Assembly: GCA_029071325.1 (NCBI GenBank)
Contig: JAIEAP010000042.1
Span: 62,001-126,000 of the forward strand
Length of the DNA stretch: 64,000 nt
Reading direction: 5' to 3'
DNA from: Lachnospiraceae bacterium
GTDB taxonomy: Bacteria; Bacillota; Clostridia; Lachnospirales; Lachnospiraceae
The notes below the pieces were generated by a model. The model was not told where the DNA came from and made no database searches. It was given only the letters and a program-made list of their open reading frames with translations. The position numbers and the translations under genes were made by a program. Below, piece by piece: positions 32,708-42,702 of the stretch. Position 1 is the stretch's first letter; every line of letters starts with the position of its first letter.

Positions 32708-33061
32708 ATGACAGAGGACAGCGTAGAGGCACGCCGGGCCTATATTCAAAGCGTTAAGGATTCCTTCCATCAGGAAAGCCAGCGGGGCGGCAGGAATACA
32801 GCCGGGTCTATCGGTGAGGAGGAGGATGCTCTTGTTGGAAGCGGCACTATGTTTAAAGTAAGGCTTTTGATTTCCGCATTTTTGCTGGCGGCATTCATAT
32901 TCTGTGACCGGACCGGCGAGAAGATCGCAAGCTATACGACGGAAGAGGTTTACGCCAGGCTCGAAGAAAATTATGATTATACAAAATTTAATAAATATGT
33001 TATGATGTCATCGGACGCTTTCCACAAGGAGGTAGAAGATGAACCGTCTGGCATTAAGTGA
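32708..33061 (+). CDS. Small single-pass membrane protein, unknown
   Basis: A 117-residue protein I do not recognise. It has a soluble N-terminal part of about 50 residues rich in charged residues, one membrane helix (VRLLISAFLLAAFIFC, about 52-67) and a short outer part (ASYTTEEVYARLEENYDYTKF). The ATG at 32708 is chosen because the track start at 32600 lies in hisIE and runs through the terminator. Its own ribosome site is weak and is buried in the hairpin. It overlaps the next gene by 23 bases, so it belongs with the radical SAM/RNase G block and not with his. Confidence 0.6.
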   Translation: MTEDSVEARRAYIQSVKDSFHQESQRGGRNTAGSIGEEEDALVGSGTMFKVRLLISAFLLAAFIFCDRTGEKIASYTTEEVYARLEENYDYTKFNKYVMMSSDAFHKEVEDEPSGIK

Positions 33062-34904
33062 TGATATTCTGATGTCGGTGGATAAACCGGCACGTTATAT
33101 CGGAAATGAATGGAATATGGTGAAGAAGGATCCCGCGGCGGCTGACATCCGGTTTGCAATGTGCTTTCCCGATGTGTATGAGATCGGTATGTCGCATCTG
33201 GGGATTCAGATTTTATATGATATGTTCAATAAACGGGAGGATGTATACTGTGAGCGCGTGTATTCTCCCTGGCCGGATCTGCACGCCATCATGAAGGAAA
33301 GACAGATCCCTCTGTTTGCCCTGGAGAGTCAGGACCCTGTGAAGGACTTTGATTTTCTGGGTATCACACTGCAGTATGAGATGTGTTATACAAATGTCCT
33401 GCAGATACTGGATCTGGCACAGATTCCGCTGATGGCGCAGGAACGGGGGGAGGAAGACCCTATCGTCATAGGAGGAGGTCCCTGTGTATATAATCCCGAG
33501 CCAGTGGCGGATTTTTTTGATCTGTTTTATATCGGTGAGGGGGAGACATCCTATGATGCTTTGTTTGAATTGTACAAGCAGTGCAGGCGGGAGGGATGTT
33601 CCAGAGCCCAGTTCCTGCGCCGCAGCGCATCCGTACCGGGTATCTACGTTCCCTCGCTTTATGATGTGAGCTATCAGGCAGACGGAACCATTGCGGCCAT
33701 GACCCCGAAGTATGAGGATGTGCCTGCAACCGTGACAAAGCAGGTGCAGATGGATATGTCCGCTGCGGTTTATCCCGAGAAACCGCTGGTTCCTTTTATC
33801 AAGGCGACTCAAGATCGTGTCGTTCTGGAGATCCAGCGGGGCTGCATACGGGGATGCCGTTTCTGTCAGGCAGGTATGATCTACCGACCCACCCGGGAGA
33901 AGGATGTGGAGGTATTAAAGCATTATGCCTGTGAGATGTTAAAGAATACGGGGCATGAAGAGATATCTTTAAGCTCTTTAAGTTCCAGTGACTACTCGAA
34001 GTTAGAGGAGCTGGTGACATATCTGATTGACAATTTTCGGGACAAGGGTGTCAATATATCATTGCCTTCCCTGCGTATCGATGCGTTTTCTCTGGATGTT
34101 ATGAGCAAGGTGCAGGATATACGCAAGAGCAGCCTGACGTTTGCCCCTGAGGCAGGTTCCCAGAGGCTGCGGGATGTGATCAATAAGGGGCTGACGGAGG
34201 AAGTGATCTTAAACGGTGCAGGCATGGCCTTTGAGGGCGGCTGGAATAAAGTAAAGCTCTATTTTATGCTGGGACTGCCCACTGAGACGGAAGAAGATAT
34301 GCGCGCCATTGCAGAGCTTGCCAATGAAATTGCGGTGCGCTATTATGAGATTCCGAAGGAAGCGCGGAACGGCAAGTGCCAGATTACCATCAGTACATCC
34401 TTTTTTGTCCCCAAGCCTTTTACGCCGTTCCAGTGGGCGCGTATGTACGATAAGGACAGTTATCTGGGACGTGCTAAGGTAGTCAATGATGCGGTAAAGG
34501 AACAGTTGAACCGCAAGAGCATCAAGTATAACTGGCATGAAGCGGATGTCACGGTTCTGGAGGGGATTTTGGCCAGGGGAGACAGAAGATTATCCAAGGC
34601 TCTTTTGAAGGTGTATGAAAAGGGTGGGATTTTTGATGCCTGGACAGAATTTTTTGATAATAGCCGCTGGGAGGAAGCATTTCAAGAGTGCGGGATTGAT
34701 ACGGATTTTTATACCATGCGGGAGCGTTCACTGGATGAAGTATTTCCCTGGGATTTTATTGACGCAGGCGTTTCACGGAAATTCCTGGAGCGTGAATGGC
34801 AGAGGGCCAGAGAGGAACAGGTGACGCCTAACTGCCGGACTATGTGCCAGGGCTGCGGGGCGGCAGTCTTCCAAGGAGGTGTGTGCTTTGAAGATAAGAA
34901 TTAG
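33039..34904 (+). CDS. TIGR03960 family radical SAM protein
   Basis: A 621-residue radical SAM protein with an N-terminal B12-binding-like domain (about 1-190) and the cluster motif RGCIRGCRFCQAG (C-x3-C-x2-C, about residue 270). The end of the protein has a cysteine group, CRTMCQGCGA. Family function is not established; it is nearly always followed by a TIGR03936 protein and RNase G. In some genomes the two are fused, so they probably act as one enzyme, plausibly on RNA or ribosomes given the neighbours. The start has a strong ribosome site (AAGGAGG). Confidence 0.9.
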   Translation: MNRLALSDDILMSVDKPARYIGNEWNMVKKDPAAADIRFAMCFPDVYEIGMSHLGIQILYDMFNKREDVYCERVYSPWPDLHAIMKERQIPLFALESQDPVKDFDFLGITLQYEMCYTNVLQILDLAQIPLMAQERGEEDPIVIGGGPCVYNPEPVADFFDLFYIGEGETSYDALFELYKQCRREGCSRAQFLRRSASVPGIYVPSLYDVSYQADGTIAAMTPKYEDVPATVTKQVQMDMSAAVYPEKPLVPFIKATQDRVVLEIQRGCIRGCRFCQAGMIYRPTREKDVEVLKHYACEMLKNTGHEEISLSSLSSSDYSKLEELVTYLIDNFRDKGVNISLPSLRIDAFSLDVMSKVQDIRKSSLTFAPEAGSQRLRDVINKGLTEEVILNGAGMAFEGGWNKVKLYFMLGLPTETEEDMRAIAELANEIAVRYYEIPKEARNGKCQITISTSFFVPKPFTPFQWARMYDKDSYLGRAKVVNDAVKEQLNRKSIKYNWHEADVTVLEGILARGDRRLSKALLKVYEKGGIFDAWTEFFDNSRWEEAFQECGIDTDFYTMRERSLDEVFPWDFIDAGVSRKFLEREWQRAREEQVTPNCRTMCQGCGAAVFQGGVCFEDKN

Positions 34905-35607
34905 ATTCCGTAAATTTGGTGTTATGAAGTTCGTGGGACATCTGGATATGATGCGCTATTTCCAGAAGGTTATGCGGCGTGCCGAAATTGATATCGCCTA
35001 TTCAGAAGGATTTTCCCCGCATCAGATCATGTCCTTTGCGGCTCCTTTAGGTGTAGGTCTTACCAGTGACGGCGAGTATCTGGATATTGAGGTACACTCC
35101 ACGCCTTCTTCCAGACAGGCATTACAGCAGATGAATGATGCCATGGTGGAGGGAGTCGAGGTTATGTCTTACCGGAGGCTGCCGGACAATGCCAAAACCG
35201 CCATGTCTATCGTGGCTGCTGCTGATTACCGTGTATCGTATCAGGAGGCGTGTGATTGCCCATTTTCATTTTCTGAGCTTAAGGAAAAACTTCATGTATT
35301 TTATGATGAGGCGGAGCAGATTCCCGTAACCAAGAAGACGAAAAAGGGAGAGAAGACCATGGACTTAAAGCAGTTAATTTATGACCTTAAGGCTGTGGAG
35401 GATGAAGGACGGATCTCGTATAAGATGAAGGTATCCACAGGCAGTGTGGATAACGTGAAGCCGGAACTTGTGCTGGAAGCATTTTATGCTTTCCTGGGAC
35501 TAGACCTCCCTGATCAGCGTTTGCAGATTCACCGGATGGATGTGTATGGAACTGCCCTGGACGGATCTGTCATATCTTTAGAGGAGATGGGGGAGGACAT
35601 TGCGTAA
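34888..35607 (+). CDS. TIGR03936 family radical SAM-associated protein
   Basis: A 239-residue partner of the upstream radical SAM protein, function unknown. The start is taken as TTG at 34888, which lies 8 bases after AAGGAGG and yields the usual N terminus MKIRIRFRKFGVMKFVGHLDMMRYFQK-like pattern; the track's GTG at 34879 overlaps the ribosome site itself. The protein is basic and has no membrane segment or cysteine cluster. It overlaps the previous gene by 17 bases and the next by 8, a tightly coupled set. Confidence 0.88.
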   Translation: MKIRIRFRKFGVMKFVGHLDMMRYFQKVMRRAEIDIAYSEGFSPHQIMSFAAPLGVGLTSDGEYLDIEVHSTPSSRQALQQMNDAMVEGVEVMSYRRLPDNAKTAMSIVAAADYRVSYQEACDCPFSFSELKEKLHVFYDEAEQIPVTKKTKKGEKTMDLKQLIYDLKAVEDEGRISYKMKVSTGSVDNVKPELVLEAFYAFLGLDLPDQRLQIHRMDVYGTALDGSVISLEEMGEDIA

Positions 35608-36871
35608 ACGTTATGTGATCACGCGCATGGAGATCAGGGGACGGGAGTATCTCATCTATACGGAATTTGATGACAGGGGGAAGCTGCAGGAGATTTCTGC
35701 TTCCCCCGCAGATCAGGATGAACTTCTTGGAAATATCTATATCGGAAAGGTTAAGGACATTGCAGCATCCATAGACGCTGCCTTTGTGGAAATTGCGCCA
35801 GGCAGGCGCTGCTTCTTGAGTTGCAGCGGTCTAAGACAGCCGTTGTTTACCAAGAAGATTGGCAAGAAGCTCATCTGTCAGGATGAGGAGCTGGTGGTTC
35901 AGGTCGTCCGCGATGCGGTAAAGACGAAAATCCCGGAGGTGTCCGGGGACCTGCAATTGGAAGGGCAGTATCTGGTGCTGACTGCGGGAAATCACAAGCT
36001 GGGTGTGTCGAATAAACTTCCGTCAGATGTATCAATGCGTTTAAGGGAAGCATTTCTGAATGGAATCAAAGCCATTCCGGGGGCTGCAGAAGAACTGGGG
36101 CGGGATTACGGCTGTATTCTGCGCACCAATGCCGAACGTGTGCCGATAGATCAGGTGATTTTGGAATACGAGAAGCTGCGGGAGCAGTATCTGGAAATTG
36201 TGCATACAGCGCCGCACCGGACGGCATATTCTCTGATCCGAAAGGCGAAGCCCTTCTACTTAAAGGAACTGGAAGGGATTCCTTATGAGGAGGAGGCGCA
36301 GATTGTCACCGACTGTCCGGATATCTATGAGACCATATTACAGCAGCAGAGGTTTTTGCCAGATATGGACAGGGCGGCGTCCGGGTCAGATGACCACAGC
36401 GCTGCAGAGAGGCCATGCTGCAGGGTAAGCTTGTATCAGGATGATTACCCATTAAGTAAGCTGTATTCCCTGGAGAAGCAGATAGAAGATGCGTGCAGGG
36501 AGCGTGTGTGGCTGAAGTCTGGAGCATATCTTGTCATTACGCCTACAGAGGCGCTGACGGTCATTGATGTCAACAGCGGAAAGCAGAACAAGGGAAAAGA
36601 TTCGAAAGAGAACTACCGGAAGATTAATCTGGAAGCGGCAGATGAGATTGCGCGTCAGCTGCGTATCCGCAATATTTCAGGTATCTGTGTTGTGGACTTT
36701 ATCAATCTTGATACGAAGGAGGCGCAGGCGGAGCTGATGCAGCATTTCCGGCGTGCGCTGTCAGCGGACCGTGTGCCGGTGCATCTGGTAGATATCACAA
36801 AACTGGGGCTGGTGGAACTGACCCGTAAGAAGGTGAAGCGATCTCTTATAGAACAACTGAAAAACAGTTGA
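35600..36871 (+). CDS. rng: Ribonuclease G/E family protein
   Basis: Single-strand endoribonuclease for rRNA processing and mRNA decay. The 423 residues begin with an S1-like domain ([21 protein letters not shown]) and contain the catalytic metal-binding aspartates in [13 protein letters not shown] and [10 protein letters not shown], then the [14 protein letters not shown] block. It lacks the long C-terminal scaffold of RNase E. The start is uncertain: TTG at 35600 has a close GGGGGAGG, and ATG at 35627 is possible. A divergent insertion with low conservation is seen near residue 250. Its TGA stop lies in the -35 of the rplU promoter. Confidence 0.93.
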   Translation: MRKRYVITRMEIRGREYLIYTEFDDRGKLQEISASPADQDELLGNIYIGKVKDIAASIDAAFVEIAPGRRCFLSCSGLRQPLFTKKIGKKLICQDEELVVQVVRDAVKTKIPEVSGDLQLEGQYLVLTAGNHKLGVSNKLPSDVSMRLREAFLNGIKAIPGAAEELGRDYGCILRTNAERVPIDQVILEYEKLREQYLEIVHTAPHRTAYSLIRKAKPFYLKELEGIPYEEEAQIVTDCPDIYETILQQQRFLPDMDRAASGSDDHSAAERPCCRVSLYQDDYPLSKLYSLEKQIEDACRERVWLKSGAYLVITPTEALTVIDVNSGKQNKGKDSKENYRKINLEAADEIARQLRIRNISGICVVDFINLDTKEAQAELMQHFRRALSADRVPVHLVDITKLGLVELTRKKVKRSLIEQLKNS

Positions 36872-36896
36872 CGGCACAGGAAAATTGTGCTATGAT
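36868..36896 (+). promoter_or_regulatory. Promoter of rplU-prp-rpmA
   Basis: TTGACG (36868-36873), 17-base spacer, TATGAT (36891-36896). The rng stop TGA overlaps the -35. Confidence 0.8.
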
Positions 36897-36903
36897 ACAA
36901 CAG

Positions 36904-36960
36904 TATGCCGCACAGTGAGGTACAAGTCTGCCTGTCGGGCAGCACCACAACTGGCGAGTA
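36904..36960 (+). ncRNA. Ribosomal protein L21 leader
   Basis: The 5' untranslated region has the L21-leader core: a GTGAGGTACAAGTCTGCC...GGGCAGCACCAC stem region followed by the conserved ACTGGCGAGTA. Such leaders in Firmicutes are thought to bind L21 and give feedback control of the operon. It lies 20 bases before the rplU ATG. Confidence 0.85.
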
Positions 36961-36980
36961 ATGATAATAGGAGGTGCCAT

Positions 36981-37286
36981 ATGTACGCGATTATAGCAAC
37001 AGGTGGTAAACAGTACAAAGTATCCGAAGGCGATATCATTACCATTGAAAAGCTTGGTGTAGAAGCCGGAGAGAAAGTAACCTTTGATCAGGTAATTGCT
37101 GTATCTGACAATGAACTTAAGGTTGGCGCAGATGTAGCAAACGCATCCGTTGAGGCTTCTGTCGTAAAAGAGGGCAGAAGTAAGAAGGTTATTGTTTACA
37201 AGTACAAGAGAAAGACCGGCTATCACAAGAAGAACGGTCACAGACAGGCGTTCACCCAGGTTAAGATCGAGAAGATCAACGCTTAA
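36981..37286 (+). CDS. rplU: 50S ribosomal protein L21
   Basis: L21 binds 23S rRNA early in 50S assembly. The 101 residues start [18 protein letters not shown] and end with the conserved [22 protein letters not shown]. The start follows AGGAGG by 6 bases. It is the first gene of the usual L21-Prp-L27 trio. Confidence 0.98.
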   Translation: MYAIIATGGKQYKVSEGDIITIEKLGVEAGEKVTFDQVIAVSDNELKVGADVANASVEASVVKEGRSKKVIVYKYKRKTGYHKKNGHRQAFTQVKIEKINA

Positions 37287-37301
37287 TCCGAAGGATTTGC
37301 C

Positions 37302-37631
37302 ATGACCAGGATTACTGTTTTTCGCAATCACAAGCAGCAATATGTAGCTTTTTCCTGCCTGGGACATTCCGGGTATGCCGAAGCGGGAGAGGATATTGTG
37401 TGTGCCGGCATTTCAGCGCTGGTCATCAATACCATTAATGCGCTTGAGGCATTGACGTCGGAGGAATTTGAAACGGAGCAGGACGCAGGGACAGGACTTA
37501 TTACCGTGAGCTTTCTGTTGCCGGCGGAGCATGACGCGAAGCTTCTGATAGATGCCATGATTCTGGGCTTGCAGGGAATACGGAACAATTATGGAAATGA
37601 GTATATCACTTTAGACTTCAAGGAGGTGTAG
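37302..37631 (+). CDS. prp: Ribosomal-processing cysteine protease Prp
   Basis: Cuts the N-terminal extension from L27 before it joins the ribosome. The 109 residues have the catalytic His and Cys in FSCLGHSGYAEAGEDIVCAG (His near 22, Cys near 34). Its target site is visible in the downstream rpmA product, which begins with a short extension ending in LQFFA. Position between rplU and rpmA is canonical for Firmicutes. Confidence 0.95.
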   Translation: MTRITVFRNHKQQYVAFSCLGHSGYAEAGEDIVCAGISALVINTINALEALTSEEFETEQDAGTGLITVSFLLPAEHDAKLLIDAMILGLQGIRNNYGNEYITLDFKEV

Positions 37632-37634
37632 GAC

Positions 37635-37925
37635 ATGTTGAATATGAACCTTCAGTTTTTCGCTCATAAGAAGGGAGTCGGCTCTACCAAGAACGGCAGA
37701 GATTCCGAGTCCAAGAGACTGGGCGCAAAACGTGCAGACGGACAGTTTGTTAAGGCTGGAAATATCTTATACAGACAGCGCGGGACCAGGATTCATCCGG
37801 GTACCAATGTAGGTATTGGCGGAGATGATACGTTGTTTGCTCTGACTGACGGAATCTTAAGATTCGAGAGAAAGGGCAGAGACAAGAAGCAGGCTTCTGT
37901 TTATCCGGTAGCGACAAACGAATAA
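37635..37925 (+). CDS. rpmA: 50S ribosomal protein L27 with cleavable N-terminal extension
   Basis: L27 reaches the peptidyl transferase centre with its N terminus. The 96 residues begin [21 protein letters not shown]: the LQFFA-HKKG junction is the known Prp cleavage motif, so mature L27 would start at His11. The remainder ([29 protein letters not shown]) is standard. It lies 3 bases after prp. Confidence 0.97.
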   Translation: MLNMNLQFFAHKKGVGSTKNGRDSESKRLGAKRADGQFVKAGNILYRQRGTRIHPGTNVGIGGDDTLFALTDGILRFERKGRDKKQASVYPVATNE

Positions 37926-37936
37926 GAGACATGATG

Positions 37937-37966
37937 AGACCCGGCACATATGTGTCGGGTCTATTT
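37937..37966 (+). terminator. Probable weak terminator after rpmA
   Basis: Stem AGACCCG-g-CACA / TGTG-t-CGGGTCT followed by only TATTT. It may partly separate rpmA from obgE. Confidence 0.5.
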
Positions 37967-37971
37967 GGAGG

Positions 37972-39439
<1,468 letters not shown>

Positions 39440-39444
39440 AATAA

Positions 39445-39741
39445 ATGACACTAACCAGTAAACAACGTGCTTTCCTGCGGGGAAAGGCAAGCATGATGGA
39501 ACCGATATTCCAGATTGGAAAATCCAGCCTCACGCCGGAGATCATTACAGCAGTTGATGATGCCATTGAGAAGCGGGAGTTGATCAAGGTATCTGTGTTA
39601 AAAAACTGTATGGATGATCCCAGATCGATTGCAGAAATGCTGGGTGAGCGTACACATGCTCAGGTGATTGCCGTAACCGGACGAAAAATCGTATTGTACC
39701 GTCCGAAGAAGAAGGATTCCAAGATACAATTGCCACAATAG
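39445..39741 (+). CDS. yhbY: YhbY-family RNA-binding protein (CRM domain)
   Basis: A 98-residue CRM-domain protein that binds pre-50S particles. Motifs SKQRAFLRGKASMMEPIFQIGKS and VIAVTGRKIVLYR are conserved. Order obgE-yhbY-nadD is conserved in Firmicutes. Spacing to obgE is 5 bases. Its activity is inferred from the family. Confidence 0.93.
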   Translation: MTLTSKQRAFLRGKASMMEPIFQIGKSSLTPEIITAVDDAIEKRELIKVSVLKNCMDDPRSIAEMLGERTHAQVIAVTGRKIVLYRPKKKDSKIQLPQ

Positions 39742-39757
39742 GAGGTATTTGCCGCGT

Positions 39758-40966
39758 ATGGAGAAGATAAGAATCGGTATTATTGGGGGAACCTTCAATC
39801 CCATTCATATTGGACATCTGATCATTGCACAGAATGCGGTCAGCCAGTATCATCTGGATCGTATTCTGTTCATTCCCACAGGGCGTTCTCCACACAAAGA
39901 CGATTCCTACATCGAGGAATCCGCACACCGGCTGGAAATGGTTAGGCTTGCCATCCGCAATAATCCGGCTTTTTATTTTTCTGCCATGGAAATCAATGCT
40001 CCGCAGACCAGCTATACATACCTTACGTTACAGGAGCTTTCCAGACAGTACCCGGAATGGGAACTTTACTTTATTATGGGGGCAGATTCTCTGGATTATC
40101 TGGAGAAGTGGCGTCATCCCGAGATTATCTGCAGCCTGGCAACGATTCTGGTGTCAATCCGGGACAATCTGAACATAGATGACATTCGATCCAGGGCGGA
40201 TACCTTAAGCCGCCGGTATGGAGCGAAGATTAAGCCTATCATTACCCCGAATGTGTCGGTGTCCTCCCGCGATATACGAAACCGGGTAAGAAATCACCAG
40301 CCCATCCGATATCTGCTTCCTGCGGAAGTGGAAGCTTATATCGAAAGCCATAATCTCTATCAGGAGCAGGATAGTCGTATGAACAATGAAGAATTACAGA
40401 AAATAAAGAAAAATCTAAAAAAAGAACTGGATAAGAACCGTTATGAGCATACGCTGGGTGTGATGTATACGGCAGGCTGTCTTGCCATGGCTCACGGAGC
40501 GTCTCTGGAGCAGGCGCAGTTGGCAGGCTTGCTGCATGATTGTGCGAAATGTGTGCCAAACGATAAGAAGCTTAAGATCTGTGAAAAAAATAACATTCCC
40601 ATTACAGAGGTGGAGCGTGCCAATCCGGTGCTGCTACACGCAAAGGTAGGCGCTTTTCTGGCAAAAGAAGAATATGGGGTGGAGAATGAGGCTGTGCTCC
40701 ATGCGATTGCCGTCCACACCACAGGCGTGCCGGATATGAGTATCCTGGATAAAATTCTGTTTATTGCAGATTATATAGAGCCCATGCGAAATAAGGCGTC
40801 AAATCTGTCCAGCATTCGCAAAATGGCATTTGCCGATTTGGATGAGACTCTGAAAATGATTTTAAGCGATACCATACATTATCTTAACGGCAGTAAGAAT
40901 GACAAGAATATTGACCCTATGACACGCAAAACTTATGAATACTATGCAGGAGGTTCCAATGAATAA
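39758..40966 (+). CDS. nadD: NadD-YqeK fusion: nicotinate-nucleotide adenylyltransferase and HD-domain hydrolase
   Basis: One frame holds two enzymes. Residues 1-about 200 are NadD, which makes nicotinate adenine dinucleotide for NAD synthesis (GIIGGTFNPIHIGHLIIAQ and SSRDIRNRVRNHQPIRYLLP). Residues about 210-402 are YqeK, an HD-domain protein whose relatives hydrolyse diadenosine tetraphosphate (HTLGV, LLHDCAKCVP, and HTTG, ADYIEPMR). In B. subtilis these are separate adjacent genes. ATG at 39758 is used; TTG at 39749 is an alternative start nearer to AGGAGG. The end overlaps rsfS by 8 bases. Confidence 0.92.
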   Translation: MEKIRIGIIGGTFNPIHIGHLIIAQNAVSQYHLDRILFIPTGRSPHKDDSYIEESAHRLEMVRLAIRNNPAFYFSAMEINAPQTSYTYLTLQELSRQYPEWELYFIMGADSLDYLEKWRHPEIICSLATILVSIRDNLNIDDIRSRADTLSRRYGAKIKPIITPNVSVSSRDIRNRVRNHQPIRYLLPAEVEAYIESHNLYQEQDSRMNNEELQKIKKNLKKELDKNRYEHTLGVMYTAGCLAMAHGASLEQAQLAGLLHDCAKCVPNDKKLKICEKNNIPITEVERANPVLLHAKVGAFLAKEEYGVENEAVLHAIAVHTTGVPDMSILDKILFIADYIEPMRNKASNLSSIRKMAFADLDETLKMILSDTIHYLNGSKNDKNIDPMTRKTYEYYAGGSNE

Positions 40967-41315
40967 TCAATCAAAGGAAATGGCGAAAATCGCATTCCGG
41001 GCGCTGGAAGAGAAAAAGGCGGAGGATATCCGTATGATTGACATCAGCGGCATTTCCGTTATTGCAGATTACTTTATCATTGCCAACGGCAGTAATCCCA
41101 ATCAACTGCAGGCAATGCAGGAAAACGTGGAGGAACAGCTTTATAAAGCCGGTTTCCGTGAAAGACAGATAGAGGGCAATCAGCGTTCCAGTTGGATATT
41201 AATGGATTACGGTGATATCATTGTCCATATTTTCTCAAAAGAGGACAGGCTCTTTTATGATCTGGAGCGTATCTGGAGAGACGGGCGGGATATCTCGCCG
41301 GAAGAATTGAAATAG
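40959..41315 (+). CDS. rsfS: Ribosomal silencing factor RsfS
   Basis: Binds L14 on the 50S subunit and blocks subunit joining when nutrients run low. The 118 residues (start 40959 after AGGAGG; the track start at 40935 is upstream in nadD-yqeK) contain DISGISVIADYFIIANGSN and WILMDYGDIIVHIFSKEDRLFYDLERIW. It is the last gene of the block that begins near 32,708. Confidence 0.95.
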   Translation: MNNQSKEMAKIAFRALEEKKAEDIRMIDISGISVIADYFIIANGSNPNQLQAMQENVEEQLYKAGFRERQIEGNQRSSWILMDYGDIIVHIFSKEDRLFYDLERIWRDGRDISPEELK

Positions 41316-41331
41316 AAAATATTGCTTATCC

Positions 41332-41374
41332 ATGCAGCTACACTTACCAAGCGTAAGGGTAGCTGCATTTTTAT
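41332..41374 (+). terminator. Terminator after rsfS
   Basis: Long stem ATGCAGCTACACTTAC / GTAAGGGTAGCTGCAT with one mismatch, then TTTTT. It faces the end of lexA. Confidence 0.9.
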
Positions 41375-41388
41375 CTGCAATTCATTCG

Positions 41389-42003
41389 TTAGAAGAACCG
41401 GAATACTCCGAATACTTTGCCAAGGATCGTGCAGTCATCTACAATAATGGGATCCATAGTATCATTCTCCGGCTGGAGGCGCACATGCCCATCTTCCTTA
41501 TAAAATGTCTTGACCGTAGCAGAATCTTCGATCAGAGCGACTACAATATCTCCGTTGCGTGCAGTATCCTGTTGTGCTACCAGAAGATTATCTCCGTCCA
41601 GGATGCCTGCGTTGATCATGCTCTCACCCTTAACCTTCAGCATAAAACTCTCTGCGTTGGGCATCAGCTCCACGGGAATCGGAAAATAATCCTCAATATT
41701 CTCCTGGGCAAGAATGGGCTGACCTGCCGCCACACGCCCGATGATGGGAACCTGTGTCATTTCTCTGCGGGTCAGGTTAAAGCAGTCGTCTATAATCTCA
41801 ATTGCACGGGGTTTGGTGGGGTCCCTGCGGATGTAGCCGTTCTTCTCCAGAGTCTCCAGATGGGAGTGGACGGAAGAGGTTGATTTCAAATGAACTGCCT
41901 CACAGATCTCCCGGACAGCAGGGGGATATCCCTTATGCAGGATCTCCTGCTTGATATATTCTAAAATCTCCTGTTGCTTTGCACTGATCTTTCCATATGC
42001 CAT
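41389..42003 (-). CDS. lexA: LexA repressor
   Basis: SOS repressor that self-cleaves when RecA is activated by DNA damage. The 204 residues have an N-terminal winged helix ([35 protein letters not shown]), the cleavage site Ala-Gly in GRVAAGQPI, catalytic Ser in [14 protein letters not shown] and Lys in SATVKTFYK. The ATG follows GGAGGAAATG-type spacing (AAGGAGGAAATGCA). The upstream region shared with the divergent LysM gene carries LexA-box-like sites. Confidence 0.97.
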   Translation of the reverse strand: MAYGKISAKQQEILEYIKQEILHKGYPPAVREICEAVHLKSTSSVHSHLETLEKNGYIRRDPTKPRAIEIIDDCFNLTRREMTQVPIIGRVAAGQPILAQENIEDYFPIPVELMPNAESFMLKVKGESMINAGILDGDNLLVAQQDTARNGDIVVALIEDSATVKTFYKEDGHVRLQPENDTMDPIIVDDCTILGKVFGVFRFF

Positions 42004-42077
42004 TGCATTTCCTCCTTCATCATGTGAAATATGGTGTTAGAAATACTCCGTTATCACATGTGATCTTTTATAAAACA

Positions 42078-42106
42078 AGTCTATCATATTTTCGGGGAAA
42101 AAGCAA
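42078..42106 (-). promoter_or_regulatory. Probable lexA promoter
   Basis: Minus strand TTGCTT, 17 bases, TAGACT. The perfect palindrome ATCACATGTGAT (42053-42064) lies in its leader. Confidence 0.5.
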
Positions 42107-42116
42107 ACACATATTC

Positions 42117-42130
42117 CGAAAATTTGTTCG
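42117..42130. promoter_or_regulatory. LexA-box-like site 1
   Basis: CGAAAATTTGTTCG: one mismatch from the Gram-positive pattern CGAAC-N4-GTTCG. It lies between the lexA promoter and the divergent promoter. Confidence 0.65.
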
Positions 42131-42139
42131 ATTTTCCTG

Positions 42140-42168
42140 TTGACAAACAGTTGTTCGGGTATTATAAT
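42140..42168 (+). promoter_or_regulatory. Consensus promoter of the LysM/HAD pair
   Basis: TTGACA (42140-42145), 17-base spacer, TATAAT (42163-42168). LexA-box-like site 2 occupies the end of the -35 and most of the spacer, a good position for repression. Confidence 0.85.
42144..42157. promoter_or_regulatory. LexA-box-like site 2
   Basis: CAAACAGTTGTTCG: one mismatch from CGAAC-N4-GTTCG, inside the promoter of the LysM gene. Confidence 0.7.
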
Positions 42169-42188
42169 CAGGATACAAACGGATGTTC

Positions 42189-42202
42189 ACAACGTATGTT
42201 CG
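42189..42202. promoter_or_regulatory. LexA-box-like site 3
   Basis: ACAACGTATGTTCG: right half is perfect GTTCG, left half has two mismatches. It lies in the leader just before the ribosome site. Confidence 0.45.
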
Positions 42203-42217
42203 GAAGGAGAATGCGAT

Positions 42218-42652
42218 ATGAGAGGAAATCATAGAAGAACAATCAACAGCAGGACCATTTATGCAGGGGATCATTCCGGAGAGTATGGAGGTTATGTTTC
42301 CAGAAACGCCGTAAGTATCCGCAGAGCGCGTGTCTGCCAGCTTCAGCGTAATTTTATCATACTGTTGGGTGCCGTTTTGTTTCTGATCTGCGGAATACTT
42401 CTGGGGAGCGGGTTTTTGAGTTCCTCCAGATCCAACGCTTCCGATAAGGACAGCCTTTACAAATATTATACCAGCATCGAAGTGTCATCTGGCGATACCT
42501 TGTGGACTATAGCGGAGAAATATGCGGACGGCAGGGCTTCTGATAAAGCCAGCTATATACAGGAAATCCGTGAGATGAATCATCTGCAGGACGATACCAT
42601 ACATGCCGGGGATTATCTTACCATTGCATATTATTCGCACGAATTTAAGTAG
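42218..42652 (+). CDS. LysM membrane protein, YneA-like SOS division inhibitor
   Basis: A 144-residue protein with a basic N-terminal part, one membrane helix (FIILLGAVLFLICGILLGSGFL, about 48-69) and a C-terminal LysM domain (about 88-138, VSSGDTLWTIAEKYA). In Bacillus, YneA with this layout is divergent from lexA, is LexA-controlled, and delays division after DNA damage. Position, topology and LexA boxes all match, so the same role is inferred, though sequence identity with YneA cannot be judged here. The ATG at 42218 follows AAGGAG by 8 bases; the track start at 42140 is the promoter -35. It is followed after 50 bases by a HAD gene. Confidence 0.8.
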   Translation: MRGNHRRTINSRTIYAGDHSGEYGGYVSRNAVSIRRARVCQLQRNFIILLGAVLFLICGILLGSGFLSSSRSNASDKDSLYKYYTSIEVSSGDTLWTIAEKYADGRASDKASYIQEIREMNHLQDDTIHAGDYLTIAYYSHEFK

Positions 42653-42702
42653 GAGTGCATATTATGGTGAGCGGAATAAGTTGAGAAAGGGTTTGGAGTA
42701 AT

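Noticed and set aside
42053-42064. Perfect palindrome ATCACATGTGAT in the lexA leader as an operator
   Set aside because: It matches no regulator I can name with confidence and is not near-identical to the LexA boxes. Noted in the lexA promoter entry only.
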